Notes: generated by a model not told the origin, from the letters alone. Positions 9,686 to 20,787 are shown, numbered from the stretch's first letter. The stretch: DNA of 64,000 nt from Lactococcus termiticola (GCF_003116835.1 NZ_BFFO01000003.1:1-64000); one strand, 5' to 3'. A program made the numbers and translations.

Positions 9686-9695
9686 TATTAAATTC

Positions 9696-10565
9696 TTAAA
9701 AAATCTCAATCTCATACTCAGCCACAAACTTACCCTCTGGGGCCAGTTCATTGATGGCGAACTTGGTCATCAGATCACCGTCGGTGTTTTCGTCATCTGC
9801 GAGGCCACACCAGGGCTCGATGCAAACAAATGGAGCATCAGCTGGATAGGGGCTCCAGAGGCCAAAGTAGGGCATTTTCTCCCAGCTGAGACGGACGCCA
9901 TGGGCGTCGATGCTGTTGGTCAGGCTGACAGCCATCTTTTTAGATGAGCTAAAAACCAGGGCGTCTTCCTTGAAAAGCTCGCGGTTGAGCTCCAGCTCGC
10001 TGACCGCCTCTTCTTTTTTATCCTTGAGCTTGAGGAGGCCGGTCGGCGGGTCGAGCGGGATAAAATCCCGTTTTTCGGCAGGCGAGATGGTCAGCTTGTA
10101 GTCTTCAAAAGTCCCTGATTTCAGGGGAACATTGAAGGCTGGATGGGCTCCCAGGCCAAATTGCATGAATTTTTCGTCTTCGTTTTTGACCTCATAGCGG
10201 ACCCGGATGGTCTGGTCTGTCAGCTTGTAGGCCACTCGGAAGCGGAACTTGCGAGGGTACTTGTTGAGGCTATCAGCATTTTCACGGAGTTCATAGATTA
10301 CCTCGTCGCTGTCTTCCTTGATGAGCTCAAAGTCATTGTCCCGGGCAAAGCCGTGGCCTGGCATCTGGTAGTGCTCGCCGTCGAGCTGATATTCGCCGGC
10401 TTTCAGCTTGCCGACGATGGGAAAGAGGACCGGAGCATGCCTCGCCCAATAGCTCTTGTCAGCCTGCCAGAGGTACTCGATGCCGGCGTGTTGGATGGAG
10501 TTGAGCTCGGCTCCGAAGCTGTTGATTTCGATTTGGAGGTTTTCGTTGGATAGTCTTGTTTTCAT
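9696..10565 (-). CDS. aldose 1-epimerase family protein, LacX-like
   Basis: A 289-residue beta-sandwich protein of the galactose mutarotase superfamily, closest in character to LacX of lactic streptococci. Useful landmarks are LFPIVGKLKAGEY near 50, MPGHGFARDNDFEL near 72, GLGAHPAFNVPL near 150 and CIEPWCGLADDEN near 258, covering the expected catalytic His and Glu positions. It probably interconverts anomers of a sugar or sugar phosphate. The ATG follows GAAGGAG. No lac genes are adjacent, so the pathway is not indicated by context. Confidence 0.88.
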   Translation of the reverse strand: MKTRLSNENLQIEINSFGAELNSIQHAGIEYLWQADKSYWARHAPVLFPIVGKLKAGEYQLDGEHYQMPGHGFARDNDFELIKEDSDEVIYELRENADSLNKYPRKFRFRVAYKLTDQTIRVRYEVKNEDEKFMQFGLGAHPAFNVPLKSGTFEDYKLTISPAEKRDFIPLDPPTGLLKLKDKKEEAVSELELNRELFKEDALVFSSSKKMAVSLTNSIDAHGVRLSWEKMPYFGLWSPYPADAPFVCIEPWCGLADDENTDGDLMTKFAINELAPEGKFVAEYEIEIF

Positions 10566-10604
10566 TTTTGCTCCTTCATGTTTTTCTTTTATTTTAACAT
10601 GAAA

Positions 10605-13600
10605 TTAGTAAAGTTCACTGGCTCCAACTGACCAATTTGACCCCATCGTAGGAGAAGGTTGAAAAACTACTGCTGAAGAAATCATATTGTGAGCCCCAAC
10701 AAAAGAAAGATAATGTCCCACAACTTCTTTTGTTGGATCATTGTTCACTTCGTTGAGCCAGTTTGAAGCATTAGCATTTGCCATCTGCTCTGGTGTTGAA
10801 TAGAGATAATCTCCCGCCAGATCCGCAGCCCAGGCAAAATTTCCTGAAGTTGGTTGCAACCAGCCATTCGCACTTTGATAATGGTCAAATTTAATGAGGG
10901 CGCCATATGCCGCATCTGTTAAACTGTAGGCATTATCTATTGGATTGACATCTTTAACCAGCGCTGTTAATCCGAGTTTTGAGCGAAGCAAGTTTATATC
11001 TTGAGCCAGCCTTTGATTATAACGCTGAGACCATTGGCTCAAGGTCGAATAAGTTGTCGATGCTTCAGAAGCTGAAGCAATATAGAAATTGCCTGAGCTT
11101 ATTCCAGCATTAAGCTTGCTTTGGAAAGTTGTCAACTCATTCTTATAGGCCGTTGAACTAAAGGTTGACGAATCAATTTGACTGTATTGACTATAGTTAC
11201 TGTCATCCATATAAGTCTCATTCAATAAATTGATAAAATCGTTCACTATAGATTTAACCGTACTTGTAAAGGCCGTTGTTTGCGTTAAACCAGTTGCATC
11301 AGTTGTAGGGCTTGTGGTTGCCGTCGCAACATTTGGTAATTGAGAAGCCAAAGAAAGGCTTGAACTTTGAAGCTTCCAAATCTTTGTCGTCGTATTAGTA
11401 ACCGTCACATCCCCATTAGTCGCTATATCCGTGCTGGAACTTTGAGTCGACGAAACAAGTGTATAGCCCGTCGTCGAATTCAAAACATTCCCATTCTGGT
11501 CTTGGTTAATCGTCACACTTTTCGTTATTGTGGCGACCTTGTGGGCAAAGACGGTGTAGGCTCCCGTGTTATTGCTATAGGCATTCACCTTGAGATAAAC
11601 AACTTGTCCTGCGGTCAAAGTCGTTGGTTTAATCAAGAAATTGAAATTTTGTCCTGATGTGACATCGTCATTGTAGTCTAATTGACTATTAGAACTGCTG
11701 GTCAGGGTCCCCTGTGTGTCGAGGTTTCCTGTCGTATAGAAGCTGTAATCTCCTGCTACTGTCGCTGTAAATTTATAGTAGACGGCTTGCCCAGCAGTTG
11801 AAATACTCCCCGCCGTTGCTGTATCAAGTGGCAGGTTGATGGCTGTGGCTGTTGAGTCACCTGAACTCGAGTTGAGCTTCCAGATGACAGTGGTCGTATT
11901 GGTGATGGTCTTATCACCATTTGAAGCAACTGAAGTTGTCGTTGTGGTGCTTGATGAGACCTGACTATAGCCTGTCGTTGAGCTCAAAACATTGCCATTT
12001 TGGTCTTTATTCACGGTGATATTTTTAGTTGTGCTGACAATCAGGTGCCAGATGTTGCTGGTTGAAATCGTCGTGACTGTATCCCCTGTGCTGTTTACAG
12101 ATGTTGTAACCGTCGGCCCTGTTGTTGACATCTTATGGTAAAGGCTTGTATCGACATTATCTCCAAGGACAATTCCTGATTCATCTTGATTGATTGTTAC
12201 GGTTTGCGTGATTGATTGCAGTTTATGGGCAACAACAGAGTAGGCCCCTATGCTGCTACTATAGGCATTAACCCTGAGGTAGACCACTTGTCCTGCCGTT
12301 AGACTGATTGGACTAATCAGGAAGTTTCTGCCATTGCTATCATCGTTTGATCCCAAAGTATTAGAGAGGCTATCTTGCAACATCCCGACGGTGTCCAGCG
12401 TCCCTGTGGTATAAAAGCTATAAGCTCCAGCTGTTGGGGCAATAAATTTATAATAAACCTGCTGTCCGCTACTAGAAATATTGCCTGAGCTTGCAATATC
12501 CTGCGTTAAGCTAAAGGCTGAATTTGTCGACGAACCTGTCAACTCCCAGATCACTGTGGTCGTATTTGTAATGGTCTTGTCGCCATTTGATGCTGTGCTT
12601 ATGGTCTGGACTGGCGAAGAGGTCGAGAGCTTTGTATAGCCTGCCGTTGAGCTCAAAACATTGCCATTTTTATCTTTATTAAGGGTAACACTAGTCGTCG
12701 CTGTCTTGATTTTATGCCAGATGACGGTCGTCGTGATGGTGCTTGTCTTATTGCCATAGACATCTGTTGTAATAACAGGCGAGCCCGTCACAGAGGACAT
12801 TTTGTGATAAAGCGTGCTATCGACATTACTGCCTAAAAGATTTCCTGCCTCATCCTTATTAACCGTCTTATAAACGCTAATATTTGACGTCGAACTTGGC
12901 TTGTAGTAGACCCGAAGCGTTGTGGTTGTCAGGCTGTCTCCATTTGAAGCGACCTACTTGACTAAACTCGTGGTCTGATAATCCTTTGTAAAGCCGGCAG
13001 TAGAAAGTAGCGTTTGACCGGTCACTTCATTGATATTGATGGTGACAGTCTTTTGTGTGGCCACTGCCTTATGCCAAATATTGGTCGTGGTAATCGTTAC
13101 TGTCTTATTGCCTTTAGAATCAGTGCTAGTCACGGTATTTACTCCGCTACTGATTTTAACATAGCCCGTCGTCGAGCTTAGAATCGCTCCCTTGTCTGAC
13201 TTGTTGACAGTGACTCTTTTAGTTTGAGTTGTCCCCGCAGTCGATGGCTTTCCCAGGGCATAGAGTTTTGCCCCTTCTTGTTGCCAGCCATATTGCGGTA
13301 AGATGTTATACTCATTTTTATCAATCGTCAATAAGTGCTGACCATTAAGCTTCGCATTATAGACACGATAGACCGGCATCCCACCTCCTGAATAAAAGAG
13401 GGGCTTACCATTATTATCCTTCTGCCAGCCTGACCCACTGGTTAAGACTTTAACCTCATTTTTATCCGTCGTATAGAGGTGGTTATGTAGCGCGGGATTG
13501 TAAAGACGATAAACCGCCTGACCTGATGTTGGTGCCTCCCATACAAGCCCTTCCGCCTTCCAGCCAGCTGTTGTGGATAAGACATGATTTTCATTTGCAT

Positions 13601-13751
13601 CAGGTGTAAAAAGGTGCTCTCCTGTGATAGGATTGTAAAGACGATAAATCCCCTGCTCAGTTGCAGAGGCCTTAACTGACTGCTGTAAGCCAATAACAGT
13701 CAGCAATGACAGACTAGCTAAAGAAATTCCAATGACCTTCTTCTTTTTTAA
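10605..13751 (-). pseudogene. large secreted repeat protein with DUF5648 and CAP-like domains, disrupted
   Basis: Read through one in-frame TAG (12954-12956) this is a roughly 1,050-residue exported protein. Order: signal peptide (KKKKVIGISLASLSLLTVIG), three DUF5648-type repeats (YRLYNPxxGEHLyTxDxNE..GW), about seven Thr/Ser-rich repeats of 55-60 residues (VTVNKDxNGNVLSSTTGY...NGDKTITNTTTVIWK), two interspersed pre-peptidase-like domains (QAVYYKF...AGxYSFYTTG), and a C-terminal CAP/SEC10-PgrA-like region (LAQDINLLRSKLG...NWLNEV). Where a start codon is expected there is TTA (13749-13751) abutting AAAAGGGGG, with no ATG/GTG/TTG before the signal peptide. Both lesions point to a pseudogene. 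The 10605-12800 part could still be translated from ATG 12800 but would lack a signal peptide. Confidence 0.85.
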
Positions 13752-13870
13752 CCCCCTTTTAATTTTTCAGATAACTTAATTATAGCATTTATAACCTTAG
13801 AAAGGTTAGTCTAGCTGACAGTTAGACAGATTAGCAAACCCAATAACTGAGGGGCTTCTGGCCTTTGTGT

Positions 13871-13876
13871 TATAAT
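13871..13876 (+). promoter_or_regulatory. menF extended -10 promoter
   Basis: TGT-TATAAT, 16 nt before the menF ATG. No good -35 and no clear ribosome site are visible, so the leader would be about 9-10 nt. Confidence 0.6.
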
Positions 13877-13892
13877 TTATGAAGTAAATACC

Positions 13893-14984
13893 ATGACTTA
13901 TATAGAAAAAACACTCCAACTTAACGACCCCCTCAACTTTTGGCAGGCCTTTGACCAGAGCGATGACCGCTTTTTTTGGTATGGCCAAGGGAAAATCATC
14001 ATCGGAGCTGGGATCAGCGATGAGCCGGATGCTCCCTACCGCTTTTACTGGCAGGACTTTTTTGACTCAGAGAAAAAAGAGCTGCTCAGCTTCAAGCATT
14101 ACTTTGTCATGACTGAAGGCCGTCAGAGCTACTATTACAGTGGCAAAGCCGTCGAGATTTTAGAGCAAGAAATCCCCCTCAAACAGCATGACATCGCTGA
14201 AGAAGTCAGCGACTATGCCAGCTGGCAGAGGCTTTTTGACCGGATCATGACGGCCATCCAGTCCGGCCAGGCAGAGAAGATTGTAGCCTCAAGACAGCTG
14301 TCCTACACGAGTCCTGAGGACTTTGACATTCCTTCGATTCTTAAAAAATTGATGCTTTCTAATCCTGAGAATTTCGTCTTTGCCTTTGACAATGGTAGCG
14401 AAACCTTCCTCGGAGCCTCCCCTGAAATCCTCGTCCAAAAAGAAAATTCAGCCATCCTAAGCTACGCCCTCGCAGGCACGGCCTCAAAAGCGAGCGACCC
14501 CGACGGCCAAATGCTCCTTGCCGACCCTAAGAACAAGGCTGAACACGCCATTGTCGTCAAAAAAATCAGAGACAAGATGCAGGCAAAGGCCCAGCAGGTC
14601 AGCACGAGTGAGCTCCATCTGATGTCGCTTAAAAACGTCTTTCATCTGAGGACACTGATTCAAGCCGAGGATGACGCCACTAGCAGTCTGACCGACTGGG
14701 CCAGCTTCCTCCACCCTACGCCTGCCCTGGGCGGAGAGCCGTCTGACGTCGCCCTGAAGCTCCTAAAAGAGCATGAGGGCTATGAGCGTGGCCACTATGC
14801 GGCCCCGCTTGGCGTCCTTGATTCTGAGGGCAACGGCACCATCATCGTCGGCATTCGCTCGGCGACGATCAAAGACAATCAGCTCACTGCCTACGCAGGC
14901 TGTGGCCTTGTCGCCGGCAGTGATTGCCAGGCTGAATTTGATGAAACACAAGTCAAACTAAAAACCATATTAGAGGCGCTATAA
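13893..14984 (+). CDS. menF: isochorismate synthase, menaquinone pathway
   Basis: Converts chorismate to isochorismate, the first committed step to menaquinone. The 363-residue protein is short for the family but has the full chorismate-binding core: FLGASPEIL near 170, KNKAEHAIVVKKI near 214, HPTPALGGEP near 275, and YAGCGLVAGSD near the end. The N-terminal part is reduced. It starts a tight cluster: menD begins one base after its stop. There is no strong ribosome-binding sequence before the ATG at 13893. Confidence 0.93.
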   Translation: MTYIEKTLQLNDPLNFWQAFDQSDDRFFWYGQGKIIIGAGISDEPDAPYRFYWQDFFDSEKKELLSFKHYFVMTEGRQSYYYSGKAVEILEQEIPLKQHDIAEEVSDYASWQRLFDRIMTAIQSGQAEKIVASRQLSYTSPEDFDIPSILKKLMLSNPENFVFAFDNGSETFLGASPEILVQKENSAILSYALAGTASKASDPDGQMLLADPKNKAEHAIVVKKIRDKMQAKAQQVSTSELHLMSLKNVFHLRTLIQAEDDATSSLTDWASFLHPTPALGGEPSDVALKLLKEHEGYERGHYAAPLGVLDSEGNGTIIVGIRSATIKDNQLTAYAGCGLVAGSDCQAEFDETQVKLKTILEAL

Positions 14985-16619
14985 ATGAACAATAATTATC
15001 TGGCCACACTGGTCGATGAATTTTACCAGCTCGGCATCCGTGACGTGGTCGTGAGTCCTGGCTCTAGGTCTACGTCGCTGGCCATGCTCTTTGAAGAATA
15101 CGGCAAATTTTCAACCTATGTCGACATTGACGAGCGCTCTGCCGGCTTTTTCGCCCTGGGTACCGCCAAGGCCAGCAAGAAGCCTGTCGTCCTCATCTGT
15201 ACTTCTGGTTCGGCTGGGGCCCACTATTATCCAGCCGTGACTGAAGCCTGGCATAGCCGAGTGCCCCTGATTATCCTGACAGCTGACAGGCCCTATGACC
15301 TCCAGTTTGTCGGGGCCCCTCAGACCATGGACCAGACCCGGCTTTTTGGCGATTTTGTCAATCATTTCGAGAATATGATTAGGCCTGATGAAAAGCTCTT
15401 TTGGACCTATCCTCGCAAGGTCGCACAGCGGGCTGTTCTAAAAGGTCAGAGCCTACCCGTGCAGATTAACGTCCCCCTGAGCGAGCCTCTGGTGCCTGAC
15501 CTTGACCCTGAAAACTTTGCGAAGGGCAGAAGGTCTTTTAGCTTATCAGCCGGAACAATGTCTACCGACTGGGACTTTGAGCAACTTCCTAACAAAGTCC
15601 TGATTTTAGCTGGGGCAACGACCGAGTCCGCCCAGGAAGACATTATCCGCTTTGCAGAAAAGCTCAAGGCCCCTGTCCTCGCCGATCCGCTATCCAAGCT
15701 GCGGAGCTTTGAGAGCCCTGTCCTCATCGACAGCTACGATGCCTTCTTGACCGATACAGCTTTAGCTGAACAACTCAAACCCGAGCTCATCTTTCAATTT
15801 GGCCAAATCGTCGTCTCTAAGCGGGTCCAGCAGTACATCGCCAGGCTCGACTGCGACTATGTCCAGGTCGACTATGAAAGCGACTATCGTAATCCCTCGC
15901 AGACGACGACCGAGATTGTCCAAAGTCATGTCAAGGCCTTCGTCTCAGGCTGTCAGCTTGAGCGGGAGGACAGCCAATACCTCAGCCAATGGCAGGCCGT
16001 ACAGGACAAGATGCGGGCTAAGCTCGACACTGTTGCTAATGAAGCCAGCCCCTTCGAAGGCCGTTATGTCCAGCTCCTTCAAGAACTCATGCCAGCAGGC
16101 AGTCAGCTGTCCAGCTCCAACTCCATGGAAATCCGGGACCTGGACTACTTCTGGAAGGCCAGCCAAAAGCAGGTCGATATCTACTGCAACCGGGGTCTAA
16201 GCGGTATTGACGGCCTGACTTCAACCGCCCTTGGTATTTCCGCAAATGGAAAAAAGACCGTCATGCTGACCGGCGACCTCTCCTTCTTCCATGACTTGAC
16301 TGGCTTGACTGTCGGAAAGACTGAAGCACTCAACCTGACCATCATCCTTTTTAACAACGACGGCGGTGGCATCTTCCACCATCTGGCCCAGCATGATGCC
16401 AAGCATTTTGACCGGCTCTTCTCGACCCCCCACGGCCTGGACTTTTCTGGTCTGGCCAAGCTGACTGGCTTGGATTATCACGAGATAAAAGATTATGAAG
16501 ATTTTACCGAGCAGTTCACAGAAGCCATTACTAAAAAAGGAATTCACCTCTTAGAAATCAAAACTGATAAAGAGCACAGCCTCAATCTTCACAAGAAATA
16601 CACGAGCTATGAACAATAA
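14985..16619 (+). CDS. menD: SEPHCHC synthase
   Basis: Thiamine-diphosphate enzyme that adds a succinic semialdehyde unit from 2-oxoglutarate to isochorismate. The 544-residue length is standard. The N-terminal glutamate region [11 protein letters not shown] (near 48) and the ThDP/Mg motif GDLSFFHD...[11 protein letters not shown] (near 427-460) are present. It follows menF without a gap and overlaps menH by 11 nt, so the three are translationally coupled. Confidence 0.97.
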   Translation: MNNNYLATLVDEFYQLGIRDVVVSPGSRSTSLAMLFEEYGKFSTYVDIDERSAGFFALGTAKASKKPVVLICTSGSAGAHYYPAVTEAWHSRVPLIILTADRPYDLQFVGAPQTMDQTRLFGDFVNHFENMIRPDEKLFWTYPRKVAQRAVLKGQSLPVQINVPLSEPLVPDLDPENFAKGRRSFSLSAGTMSTDWDFEQLPNKVLILAGATTESAQEDIIRFAEKLKAPVLADPLSKLRSFESPVLIDSYDAFLTDTALAEQLKPELIFQFGQIVVSKRVQQYIARLDCDYVQVDYESDYRNPSQTTTEIVQSHVKAFVSGCQLEREDSQYLSQWQAVQDKMRAKLDTVANEASPFEGRYVQLLQELMPAGSQLSSSNSMEIRDLDYFWKASQKQVDIYCNRGLSGIDGLTSTALGISANGKKTVMLTGDLSFFHDLTGLTVGKTEALNLTIILFNNDGGGIFHHLAQHDAKHFDRLFSTPHGLDFSGLAKLTGLDYHEIKDYEDFTEQFTEAITKKGIHLLEIKTDKEHSLNLHKKYTSYEQ

Positions 16620-17334
16620 AATCTTTGCCCTCCACGGCTTTTCAGAGCATCCTGAGACCTGGGGAAATTTGAACTTAGAAGGCTTTGAGCTGATGGCCAT
16701 CAGCCTTGAAGACATCGCCTGCCTGCCCTTGGAAGAAGCCATCAAAAGCATTCACGAACGCTTGACTCAGCTTGCTGACGGCCAGAGCTTCGGCCTGATT
16801 GGCTATTCGATGGGCGGACGCCTAGCCCTTCATTATGCGATGGAGCATCCTTTGGACTTTCTCATTTTAGAATCGGCCTCTGTCGGCATTAAAAATGAGC
16901 AGGAAAGACAGGAACGACGGGTATCCGACGAGGCCTTGGCTCAAAAGATTGAGCTCAATGGCTCTGCCTGGTTCGCTGATTTCTGGGCGGCGACTCCCAT
17001 TTTTGAAAGTCAAAAAAACCTACCTCAAGAGCTTCAGGACAAGGTCTGGCAAAGTAGGGCCAGCAATGATCCTAAACGACTTGCACAGACCCTCCGCATG
17101 ACTGGCCAGGGCGTCCTACCCTATCTGGGTGATACGATTTCTCAGCTGACCATGCCCCTCCTCTACCTCTCTGGCGCTCTCGACAAGAAATATACGGCCA
17201 TCGGCGAGACTTATTTCCCCGAGCAACATGTCATCATCCCACAAGCTGGCCATAATATCCATCTGGAGGCCCCCAAAGCCTTTCAAGAGGCAATTCAAGC
17301 TTTTCTAAATAAAAAATCAGTCCTAATCGACTGA
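16609..17334 (+). CDS. menH: SHCHC synthase, alpha/beta hydrolase
   Basis: A 241-residue alpha/beta hydrolase in the position of MenH, which eliminates pyruvate from SEPHCHC to give SHCHC. The nucleophile elbow GYSMGG (near 65), SGALDKKY with the acidic residue (near 188), and AGHNIHLE with the histidine (near 215) form the triad. The ATG overlaps the end of menD. The terminator hairpin begins inside the last codons. Assignment rests on both fold and operon context. Confidence 0.9.
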   Translation: MNNKIFALHGFSEHPETWGNLNLEGFELMAISLEDIACLPLEEAIKSIHERLTQLADGQSFGLIGYSMGGRLALHYAMEHPLDFLILESASVGIKNEQERQERRVSDEALAQKIELNGSAWFADFWAATPIFESQKNLPQELQDKVWQSRASNDPKRLAQTLRMTGQGVLPYLGDTISQLTMPLLYLSGALDKKYTAIGETYFPEQHVIIPQAGHNIHLEAPKAFQEAIQAFLNKKSVLID

Positions 17335-17342
17335 TTTTTTAT
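17309..17342. terminator. bidirectional terminator between menH and zinc ADH
   Basis: AAAAAATCAGTC and GACTGATTTTTT form a perfect stem around CTAATC with A- and T-runs on both sides. It serves the convergent menH and 17343-18389 genes and overlaps the menH stop. Confidence 0.9.
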
Positions 17343-18389
17343 TTAGTCTGAAACCTTAATCAAAGACTTAATCGTCTTGCGTTCATCCATATCGACATAG
17401 GCCTGCTGAATCTCATCAAGGCTGTAGGCCGCTGTAAAGACACGGCCAGGATTGATTTCGCCTGACAGGACCTTCTCCAGAAGAATCTCTTCGTCCCAGC
17501 GTTTAACAGAGGCAATCCCGCCGACCAGGCCGATGTTCTTGCGGAACATCTTGTCCAGGTACTTGTTGTAGTCGACGTCGTTGGGCAGACCGACCCGGGA
17601 GACATTGGCACCGGCACGGGCGACCTGGAAGGCCGTCTCGACTGAATCCTTCATGCCGACACATTCAAGAACAGCATCCGCCCCTGAGCCATTGGTCATT
17701 TCCATCAATTTCTTGACCGCAGCTTCGCCACGCTCAGCGACAATGTCGGTCGCCCCAAATTCACGGGCCAGGGCCGCCCGGTCTTCATGCCGGCTCATAG
17801 CAATGATGCGTTTAGCCCCCAAGAGCTTGGCACCAATCACGGCACAGAGACCGACAGCCCCGTCGCCAAAGACCACAACCGTGTCGCCTGCCTTCACGCC
17901 CGCCTGTTTTGCGGCGTGAAAACCTGTTGGCATCACGTCTGATAGAGTCGTCAATGAAGCCAGCTGTTCTTCCGTATAATCGCTCGGCTGTCCAGGAATC
18001 TTGACCAGGGCACCGTCAGCGTTAATCGCCCGGTAAAACTCGGCCTGGAAGGTTCCGTGGGCATCGTCCGCATTTTCACAGCTATTTTCAAAGCCGGCAA
18101 GACAAGGCACGCAATGGCCACAACCATGTGTAAAAGGCACGATAACAAAATCGCCTGCCTTAAAGTTTTTCACATCTTCGCCGACTTCTTCTATAATCCC
18201 AATCGCCTCGTGGCCGCTGGTTGGCTCACCTGATTTTGCTTCAAAAATTCCCCGATAACGCCAGAGGTCTGAGCCACAGACACAGGCCCGGACAATCTTG
18301 ATCAGGGCGTCTGTCGGCTTTTCGATTTTAGGACGCTCAATATCGACAAGTTCGACCTGCTTGGTCCCCATAAATACAGCTGATTTCAT
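17343..18389 (-). CDS. zinc-dependent alcohol dehydrogenase family protein
   Basis: A 348-residue medium-chain dehydrogenase. Catalytic zinc ligands are in CVCGSDLW (near 37) and SGHEAIG (near 59). Four cysteines in CGHCVPCLAGFENSC (near 90-105) bind the structural zinc. A Rossmann motif GDGAVGLCAV lies near 175. It probably oxidises an alcohol or polyol with NAD(P). It is transcribed opposite to the men genes and sits between menH and menB, so it looks inserted there. The ATG follows a GAGG site. Confidence 0.9.
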   Translation of the reverse strand: MKSAVFMGTKQVELVDIERPKIEKPTDALIKIVRACVCGSDLWRYRGIFEAKSGEPTSGHEAIGIIEEVGEDVKNFKAGDFVIVPFTHGCGHCVPCLAGFENSCENADDAHGTFQAEFYRAINADGALVKIPGQPSDYTEEQLASLTTLSDVMPTGFHAAKQAGVKAGDTVVVFGDGAVGLCAVIGAKLLGAKRIIAMSRHEDRAALAREFGATDIVAERGEAAVKKLMEMTNGSGADAVLECVGMKDSVETAFQVARAGANVSRVGLPNDVDYNKYLDKMFRKNIGLVGGIASVKRWDEEILLEKVLSGEINPGRVFTAAYSLDEIQQAYVDMDERKTIKSLIKVSD

Positions 18390-18458
18390 AAATTTTAATC
18401 CTCGCTTTCTTAATTATTATAACACCATGAGAAAGGTTAATGCAGACATGTTGTCTGA

Positions 18459-19277
18459 TTATTTCATTCTCCGAAAGACCTGCTTTAAGGCCATCCGGTA
18501 AAGGCCCGGAAAGCTCCTTGCAAAGGCCACCATCATCCGGTCACGCCCTGAATGGTAATTGCGGAGCTTGGGCCGTCTTGCAGTAATTGCCTGATAGAAG
18601 TCTTCGGCCAGATTTTCAGAGGTCGCCCCCTTGCTGGTCGCCGTCGTCAACCTTGCCGTCGCCTTGATCAGGTTGCCATAAGGGCTGTCGGCCTTTAGAT
18701 TTTCTTCTGCATTTTCAAAGGCGATATTGCCCCAGTTAGACGCGGTTGCTGCCGGCTGAATGATAATGCTCCGGATGCCAAAGGGGCTGACCTCGAGGTC
18801 AAGCGTGTCGCTCCATTGCTGGAGAGCCGCCTTGCTGGCATAATAATGGGCCCCGAGTGGTGTGTAGAGGTCGCCACCGACACTTGAGACATTGAGAATC
18901 CGGCCATAGCCCTGCTCCCGCATGCCTGGCAGGACCAGATTGGTCAGCTCTACAGCCCCAAAGTAATTGGTGTCAAACTGTTGCTTAGCCCGATCCAGCG
19001 GAATCTCTTCGGTCGGGCCAAATTCTCCGTAGCCAGCATTGTTGACCAGGGCATCAATATGGCCAGCATCCTCTAAAATCGCCTGGATAAAGCCCTTGTT
19101 CACAGCAGAGTCTGTGACGTCGAGCCTGACTGCGACGATATTTTCCCCGGTCGGAATCTTCTCGACCCGTCTAGCCCCGGCGTAGACCTTCCAGCCCCGC
19201 TTGGCAAAGACTTTCACGGCCTCATAGCCCATGCCATTTGACGCTCCTGTGATTGCCACTACTTTTTTATCCGTCAT
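18459..19277 (-). CDS. short-chain dehydrogenase/reductase
   Basis: A 272-residue classical SDR. The NAD(P)-binding TGASNGMG is at 11-18, NNAG near 85, and the catalytic YYASK near 150 after a serine (NVSSVGG). The ARR after the second strand suggests preference for NADP(H). The ATG has AGAGGAGATAG upstream. It precedes the zinc ADH on the same strand with a 69-nt gap and may be co-transcribed. The substrate is unknown. Confidence 0.9.
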   Translation of the reverse strand: MTDKKVVAITGASNGMGYEAVKVFAKRGWKVYAGARRVEKIPTGENIVAVRLDVTDSAVNKGFIQAILEDAGHIDALVNNAGYGEFGPTEEIPLDRAKQQFDTNYFGAVELTNLVLPGMREQGYGRILNVSSVGGDLYTPLGAHYYASKAALQQWSDTLDLEVSPFGIRSIIIQPAATASNWGNIAFENAEENLKADSPYGNLIKATARLTTATSKGATSENLAEDFYQAITARRPKLRNYHSGRDRMMVAFARSFPGLYRMALKQVFRRMK

Positions 19278-19343
19278 CCTATCTCCTCTACTGATTGCAT
19301 TTTTACTACAATATTAATTGTATAAGAAGAATGAGGGATTGTC

Positions 19344-19371
19344 CAAAAAAATCATCCTGGATGGATGATTT
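19344..19371 (-). terminator. terminator after enolase gene
   Basis: AATCATCC and GGATGATT form a stem around TGGAT, followed in the minus direction by a run of seven T. It lies a few bases past the enolase stop. Confidence 0.88.
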
Positions 19372-19376
19372 CTGCC

Positions 19377-20645
19377 TTAATATTCTGCTAACTTGGCTTT
19401 CTCGCCCAATTCCTCTTCAATTCGCAAAAATTGATTGTATTTTTCGATCCGCTCGCCCCGGGCAAAGGAGCCCGTCTTGATTTGGCCAGCCTTCATCGCC
19501 ACCGCAAAATCAGCAATGAAGCTATCGACCGTTTCACCAGAGCGGTGGGAAATCATGGTCTTGTAACCCGCCTTTCTGGCCAATTTGATGGTCTCCATCG
19601 TCTCCGTCACCGTCCCGATTTGATTGAGCTTAATTAAGATTGAATTAGCAATGCCTTTTTTAATGCCTTCTGCAAAGATGGCAGGATTGGTCACAAAAAT
19701 ATCATCGCCAATCAGCTGAATCTTGTCCCCCATCGCCTTGGTCTGGGCTTCAAAGCCCTCCCAGTCATGCTCTGAAAAGCCGTCTTCTATTGAGATGATC
19801 TCGGGAAATTTTTGAATCAAATCCTGATAATAGTCCAGTAGCTCTGCAGAAGTCAAGCTCTTGCCCTCAAAGTGATAGCTGGCTTTTTTGGGGTCATAAA
19901 ACTCGCTCGAAGCCGGGTCGAGGGCAATCCCAATCTCGCTCCCCGCCTTATAGCCAGACATGCTAATCGCTTCAATGATAAATTCAATTGCCTCTGCTGT
20001 GCTGGCTAGTTTTGGGGCAAAACCGCCTTCGTCGCCTACGGCAGTCTCGTAGCCTTCTTCTTTGAGGAGGTCTTTCAACTTATGGTAAATATTGGCCACC
20101 TTTTCCAGGCCGTCCCGGAAGGACTTTCGCTTCAAGGGCGTAATCAAAAACTCTTGGACATCAATGCCTGAGTCGGCGTGCACGCCACCGTTGATGATAT
20201 TGAAAAAGGGGAGAGGAAGCTCCAAGTCGACACCTCCAAGGTATCGGTAAAGGGGACAGCCCTGGGAGGCGGCACTCGCTCTGGCGATCGCCATAGAGAC
20301 GCCCAGCATAGCATTGGCTCCCAGCTTAGACTTATTGTCCGTCCCATCGAGTTCAATCAAGCACTGGTCAATATCAGCTTGCTGAAATGCTTCTGAGCCC
20401 TCTAAAGCCGTAGCAATCACCCCATTTACATTGGCCACGGCCTTTTGGACTCCCTTTCCTCCAAGGCGTTTACCCCCATCTCTTAGCTCGACGGCTTCTC
20501 GGTCACCCCTTGAGGCACCTGAAGGCACTGCTGACCGACCAAAGCTCCCATCTGACAGCCTTACGTCGACCTCTATGGTGGGATTTCCCCGGGAATCAAA
20601 AATTTCTCTTGCAAAAATCTTTTCAATCACGATTTTTTCAGACAT
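19377..20645 (-). CDS. eno: enolase, fluoride-riboswitch controlled paralogue
   Basis: Interconverts 2-phosphoglycerate and phosphoenolpyruvate. The 422-residue product keeps the N-terminal [19 protein letters not shown], the metal-binding [13 protein letters not shown] and [10 protein letters not shown], and the signature [10 protein letters not shown] start at the ATG at 20645, preceded by AAAGGAGG. The leader is a fluoride riboswitch, and enolase is a classic fluoride target, so this is probably a stress-induced second copy; a main glycolytic enolase should exist elsewhere. It sits inside the men locus on the opposite strand. Confidence 0.95.
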   Translation of the reverse strand: MSEKIVIEKIFAREIFDSRGNPTIEVDVRLSDGSFGRSAVPSGASRGDREAVELRDGGKRLGGKGVQKAVANVNGVIATALEGSEAFQQADIDQCLIELDGTDNKSKLGANAMLGVSMAIARASAASQGCPLYRYLGGVDLELPLPFFNIINGGVHADSGIDVQEFLITPLKRKSFRDGLEKVANIYHKLKDLLKEEGYETAVGDEGGFAPKLASTAEAIEFIIEAISMSGYKAGSEIGIALDPASSEFYDPKKASYHFEGKSLTSAELLDYYQDLIQKFPEIISIEDGFSEHDWEGFEAQTKAMGDKIQLIGDDIFVTNPAIFAEGIKKGIANSILIKLNQIGTVTETMETIKLARKAGYKTMISHRSGETVDSFIADFAVAMKAGQIKTGSFARGERIEKYNQFLRIEEELGEKAKLAEY

Positions 20646-20674
20646 CACGTCCTCCTTTAGTCTTTTGACCAAAC

Positions 20675-20781
20675 AAAAAGCACACTACAATACGCCACTT
20701 GCTGGTCAAGTGTTTTGCATTGTAGGTGCCATCAGAATCAATCGCTTGAAACAGTTTCGGGAGTGCACCATTCCCATCATT
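20675..20781 (-). promoter_or_regulatory. fluoride (crcB-type) riboswitch with terminator
   Basis: The minus strand matches the fluoride aptamer: GGGAATGG-TGCAC-TCCC-GAAACTG, a small P3 hairpin with a GCGA tetraloop, then CTGATGGCACCTAC. The pseudoknot GGTGC/GCACC can form. The last aptamer strand (GCACCTACAAT, 20719-20729) also pairs with ATTGTAGTGTGC just ahead of a T-run (20675-20691), giving a terminator exclusive with the pseudoknot. Known fluoride switches turn transcription on when bound, and eno is an established associated gene. Confidence 0.92.
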
Positions 20782-20787
20782 AATTCC

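Noticed and set aside
20675-20781. An open frame of ~50 codons across the enolase leader (GINDGNGALPKLFQ...).
   Set aside because: It coincides with the fluoride aptamer and terminator, has no ribosome site and no start; RNA structure explains the sequence better.
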